Assembly: GCA_000934385.1 (NCBI GenBank)
Contig: KN880461.1
Span: forward strand, 62,001-126,000
Reading direction: 5' to 3'
Length of the DNA: 64,000 bases
Origin: Cylindrobasidium torrendii FP15055 ss-10
Taxonomy: Eukaryota; Basidiomycota; Agaricomycetes; Agaricales; Physalacriaceae
In this document: one piece after another, positions 60,756 to 64,000 of the stretch
Numbering within the stretch: position 1 is the stretch's first letter
Layout of the letters: every line of letters begins with the position of its first letter
Program-made: the position numbers and the translations under genes
Notes under the pieces: generated by a model
The model's database searches: none
The model's input: only the letters and a program-made list of their open reading frames with translations
What the model was told of the DNA's origin: nothing

Positions 60756-63700
60756 ATGGCCTCATCTGCGATACGCATAGATGGCACTGCGTTTGCAAAG
60801 CGCGTATTCCGCCTTTTTTTTTCACCGTTCCCTTACCTGATTCAATAGATCTACGCGTGAGGCCGTTTCTGAAAAGATCAAGTCTATCCAGGCCAAGTTC
60901 CCGCGCTTCCAGCCGCAGCTGGCGGTGATCCAGGCAGGAGAACGCCCGGACTCGTCGACGTACATCCGTATGAAGTCCAAGGCATCAGAGGAAGTCGGCA
61001 TCAAATTCCAGCACATTACTCTACCCGCCGAGGCTACTGTCGACGAGATCGTCGAGAAAGTAAAGACACTTAACGACAATGAGAACATCAGCGGCATACT
61101 GGTTCAACTTCCCCTTGGTCCCCACATCACCCCCGACGGCGAGCGCACGGTCACAGAGTCTGTAAGCCCTCACAAGGACGTTGATGGGTGTGTGAAGATA
61201 TGCGTTCTCTCTGCAGCTGCCATTCTGACCGTACTGCAGTTTTCACGCTTATAATATCGGCCACCTCTCCTCTCGCGCATGCGACCCCCTCTTTGCAGCA
61301 TGTACGCCGACGGCCGTGATGCGCTTGCTCGAATCAACCGGTGTTCCGCTTGCCGGGGCAAACGCCGTCGTTCTAGGCCGAAGTGACATCGTAGGGAACC
61401 CCGTGGCTGCCATGCTCAGACACAAGGACGCGACCGTCACCCAGTGCCACAGCAGGACAAAAAACTTGGAACAAATTGTATGTGTTCGCACACTGATGGT
61501 ATCTGTGACTCAGTCATATCCCACAGGTCAAGGGTGCGGACGTCCTGGTTGCCGCTATTGGCAAGGCAGAATTTGTAAAGGGCTCTTGGATTAAGCCTGG
61601 CGCCGTAGTTATCGATGTTGGTATCAACTATGTACCAGGTGAGTCGTTCTTGACTTGTTGAGACGTTCACTCACATTTCTCCAGACGAAACCAAAAAGTC
61701 TGGCAATCGCCTTGTGGGTGATGTCGAATTTGAAGGCGCTGCTGCCGTCGCATCGCATATCACTCCCGTTCCCGGGGGCGTTGGGCCTGTTACTGTCGCC
61801 ATGCTCATGGAAAACACCCTTGTATCTGCCGAGCGTCTCTTCGAACAGTCGCGCGAGCGCAAGATCAAGCCTCTCAAGCTGAACGTCCTCGAGAAGGTCC
61901 CCTCGGATATTGAGATCTCCATGGCCCAGACACCTAAACCCATCGCACAACTCGCGCACGAAATCGGCGTCTTGCCTGATGAGCTGGAGAACTATGGCAA
62001 ATACAAGGCGAAGGTGGAATTAAGCATCCTTGACCGCCTTGCTCATCGCACTGATGGAAAATACATTGTCGTTGCTGGGTAGGTTGCTGTGTCCATCTCT
62101 CGCTGTCATTTCTAATCTGTCCCAAGTATCACCCCAACACCGCTTGGCGAGGGCAAGTCGACTACCACGATTGGTCTTGCACAAGCTCTCGGTGCTGAGT
62201 TAGGCCGCCCCGCATTTGCTTGCATTCGCCAACCTAGTCAAGGTCCCACTTTTGGAATCAAAGGAGGAGCTGCTGGAGGAGGATACAGTCAAGTCATTCC
62301 CATGGATGAGGTCAATCTTTTGCATTTTTTGACTATCGCCGTGTCCTCAGATCTTTGCAGTTTAACCTTCACCTCACTGGCGATATCCATGCCGTGACTG
62401 CTGCTAACAATCTGCTCGCCGCTGCCTTGGATGCTCGCATATTCCACGAAGCCACTCAATCGGATAAAGCTCTGTACAGCCGTCTTGTCCCTGCGAAGAA
62501 GGGTAAGCGTGAGTTTGCTCCGCTTATGCTCAAGCGTCTCAAGAAGCTGGGCATCGATAAAACCGAACCGAATGATCTCACTCCCGAGGAAATCAACGCT
62601 TTCGCCCGACTTGATGTCGACCCAGAGACCATCACCTGGAACCGTGTTATGGATGTAAACGAGCGTTTCCTGCGCAAGATCACCATTGGTCAGAACCCCA
62701 CTGAGCAAGGACACGAACGAGTCACCGGCTTCGATATATCCGTGGCTAGCGAATGCATGGCTGTTCTGGCATTAACGACGGGGCTGGAGGACATGATGCA
62801 GCGTCTCGGTGCGATGGTTGTCGCGACTAGCAAGCGGGGAGAACCTATCACTGCTGACGATATCGGTGTTTCCGGTGCCCTCGCTGTTCTCATGAAGGAT
62901 GCCATCAAACCAAATTTGATGCAAACGCTGCAGGGCACGCCTGTCTTCGTCCACGCCGGTCCCTTTGCCAACATCGCCCATGGCAATTCGTCTATCTTGG
63001 CTGATCGCGTCGCATTGAAGCTGGCGGGTACGGAACAGGGTGATGCGGATGATCGTGTAGGATATGTTCTGACTGAGGGTGGGTTCGGCGCGGACATGGG
63101 CATGGAGAAGTTCTGCAACATCAAGTGCCGGACGAGTGGTCTCAAGCCAGATGCGACAGTCATTGTTGCGACGACAAGGGCGTTGAAGATGCACGGCGGA
63201 GGCCCCGACGTGTCCCCTGGAAAGCCGTTGGCGGACACCTATACCAAAGAGGACCTCGTTACTTTGAAGGAAGGCTGCAAGAACCTGGTCAAGCACATCC
63301 AAAACTCGAAGAAGTTTGGTGTCAAGGTCATCGTGGCCATTAACCAATTCGCGTGAGTGACATTCTCCATTAAGGTTTATGCATATCTTGACAATTGCAT
63401 AGTTCCGATACCCCTGCTGAACTCGAACTTGTGCGAAGCGAGGCTCTTTCTGGCGGTGCGGACGCTGCTGTCGTCAGCAACCACTGGGCCGAAGGTGGCG
63501 CCGGTGCGCGCGCTCTTGCAGAGGCTGTCATCGCCACCTGCGAAGGCCCATCTGGCTTCAAGTATTTGTACGACCTCAACCTTCCCATCGAGGAGAAGAT
63601 CGAAATCATCTGCAAGGAGATCTATGGCGCAGATGGTATTGAGCTTAGCGACCTCGCCAAGAAGCAGGTCGAAACGTACACCCGACAGGGCTATTCCGCT

Positions 63701-63983
63701 CTTCCCAGTGCGCATCAGCTTCGAACATCCTTCTTCTTAATACTGACACCTTGATGCAGTCTGCATGGCCAAGACGCAATATTCATTCTCGCATGACCCG
63801 AAGCTGAAGAACGTGCCGTCTGGGTTCACAGTGCCCATCCGTGCTGTGCGCCTTTCTGCCGGCGCAGGATTCCTGTACCCGCTCCTTGGCGATATGCAGA
63901 CGATGCCTGGCCTGGGAACGCGCCCAGGTTTCTGGGAGGTTGGCCTTGATTTGGAAACAGGCCGTGTCGTTGGTCTGTTCTAG
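60756..63983 (+). CDS. ADE3: C1-tetrahydrofolate synthase, trifunctional
   Basis: Exons 60756-60799, 60849-61187, 61240-61477, 61527-61638, 61685-62078, 62127-62310, 62361-63352, 63403-63707, 63760-63983 give 943 aa. It interconverts formyl-, methenyl- and methylene-THF for purine, thymidylate and methionine synthesis. Residues about 1-300 are the NADP-dependent methylene-THF dehydrogenase/cyclohydrolase ([55 protein letters not shown]). The rest is formate-THF ligase with its ATP loop [33 protein letters not shown] and [11 protein letters not shown]. No mitochondrial presequence is seen, so it is probably cytosolic. Intron 1 (60800-60848) needs a GC donor (GCGCGT) to restore the conserved DGTAFAKSTREAV; reading on ends at a stop after LIQ. 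Confidence 0.96.
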
Positions 63984-64000
63984 GCGATGATAAGGGAAGA

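Noticed and set aside
62690..63347. Two long minus-strand open frames (182 and 191 codons)
   Set aside because: Antisense to the formate-THF ligase domain; the sense frame is unambiguous.
1..64000. CRISPR arrays, prokaryotic operons, transposons or integrated viral sequence
   Set aside because: None seen: no spaced identical repeats, no reverse transcriptase, transposase or terminal repeats; gene structure is fungal throughout.

Overview
This window is nuclear DNA of a fungus, most likely an Agaricomycete (mushroom-forming basidiomycete). Genes sit close together on both strands. They are cut by many very short introns (mostly 43-60 nt, donor usually GTGCGT/GTATGT/GTGAGT, with a visible CTNAC-like branch site). 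Gene content is conserved eukaryotic and fungal: Fks-type glucan synthase, XPD/Rad3, Yme1, Pik1, Ost3, eIF3m, Nur1. I reconstructed about 24 protein genes and one tRNA gene by joining exons so that the reading frame is kept across every junction; about 122 introns are proposed.

Layout. 1-9004 (-): the 5' nine exons of a giant DUF6606-DUF3638-DUF3645 protein that runs off the left edge. 9.7-11.1 kb (-): a small membrane/coiled-coil protein with a puzzling second tail. 11.7-13.0 kb (+): Nur1-type nuclear rim protein. 13.3 kb (-): split tRNA-Ile(UAU). 14.3-17.8 kb (+): a TOPORS-like RING E3 and a kinase-fold protein lacking the catalytic Asp. 18.0-21.2 kb (-): XPD/Rad3 helicase in 17 exons. 22.4-28.1 kb (+): 1,3-beta-glucan synthase. 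28.4-33.2 kb (-): a possible 53-aa microprotein, two coiled-coil/hypothetical proteins and a small Cys-rich protein. 34.9-42.3 kb (-): Yme1 i-AAA protease, a GCIP-domain protein, a charged probable nuclear protein and fructose-1,6-bisphosphatase. 42.7-44.6 kb (-): a four-finger C2H2 factor, divergent from (+) a Pmp3 protein. 46.2-50.2 kb (+): PNGase A-like amidase and eIF3m. 51.4-60.4 kb (-): mitochondrial PheRS, Pik1, Ost3/6 and GrpE/Mge1. 60.8-64.0 kb (+): C1-tetrahydrofolate synthase.

There are no operons, gene clusters or mobile elements that I can support. Genes are related only loosely by theme: cell-wall synthesis and secretory glycosylation (Fks, Ost3, PNGase A), mitochondrial proteostasis and translation (Yme1, Mge1, mitochondrial PheRS), DNA repair/transcription (XPD), lipid signalling (Pik1) and central metabolism (FBPase, C1-THF synthase). 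I did not find a dramatic new system. The points most worth a second look are the degenerate kinase (HLNLTPDN in place of HRDLKPEN), three GC-AG introns, a start codon apparently split by an intron, start exons as short as 9 nt, the duplicated acidic/tyrosine tail at 9.7-10.5 kb, and the helicase-like motifs in the giant DUF protein.
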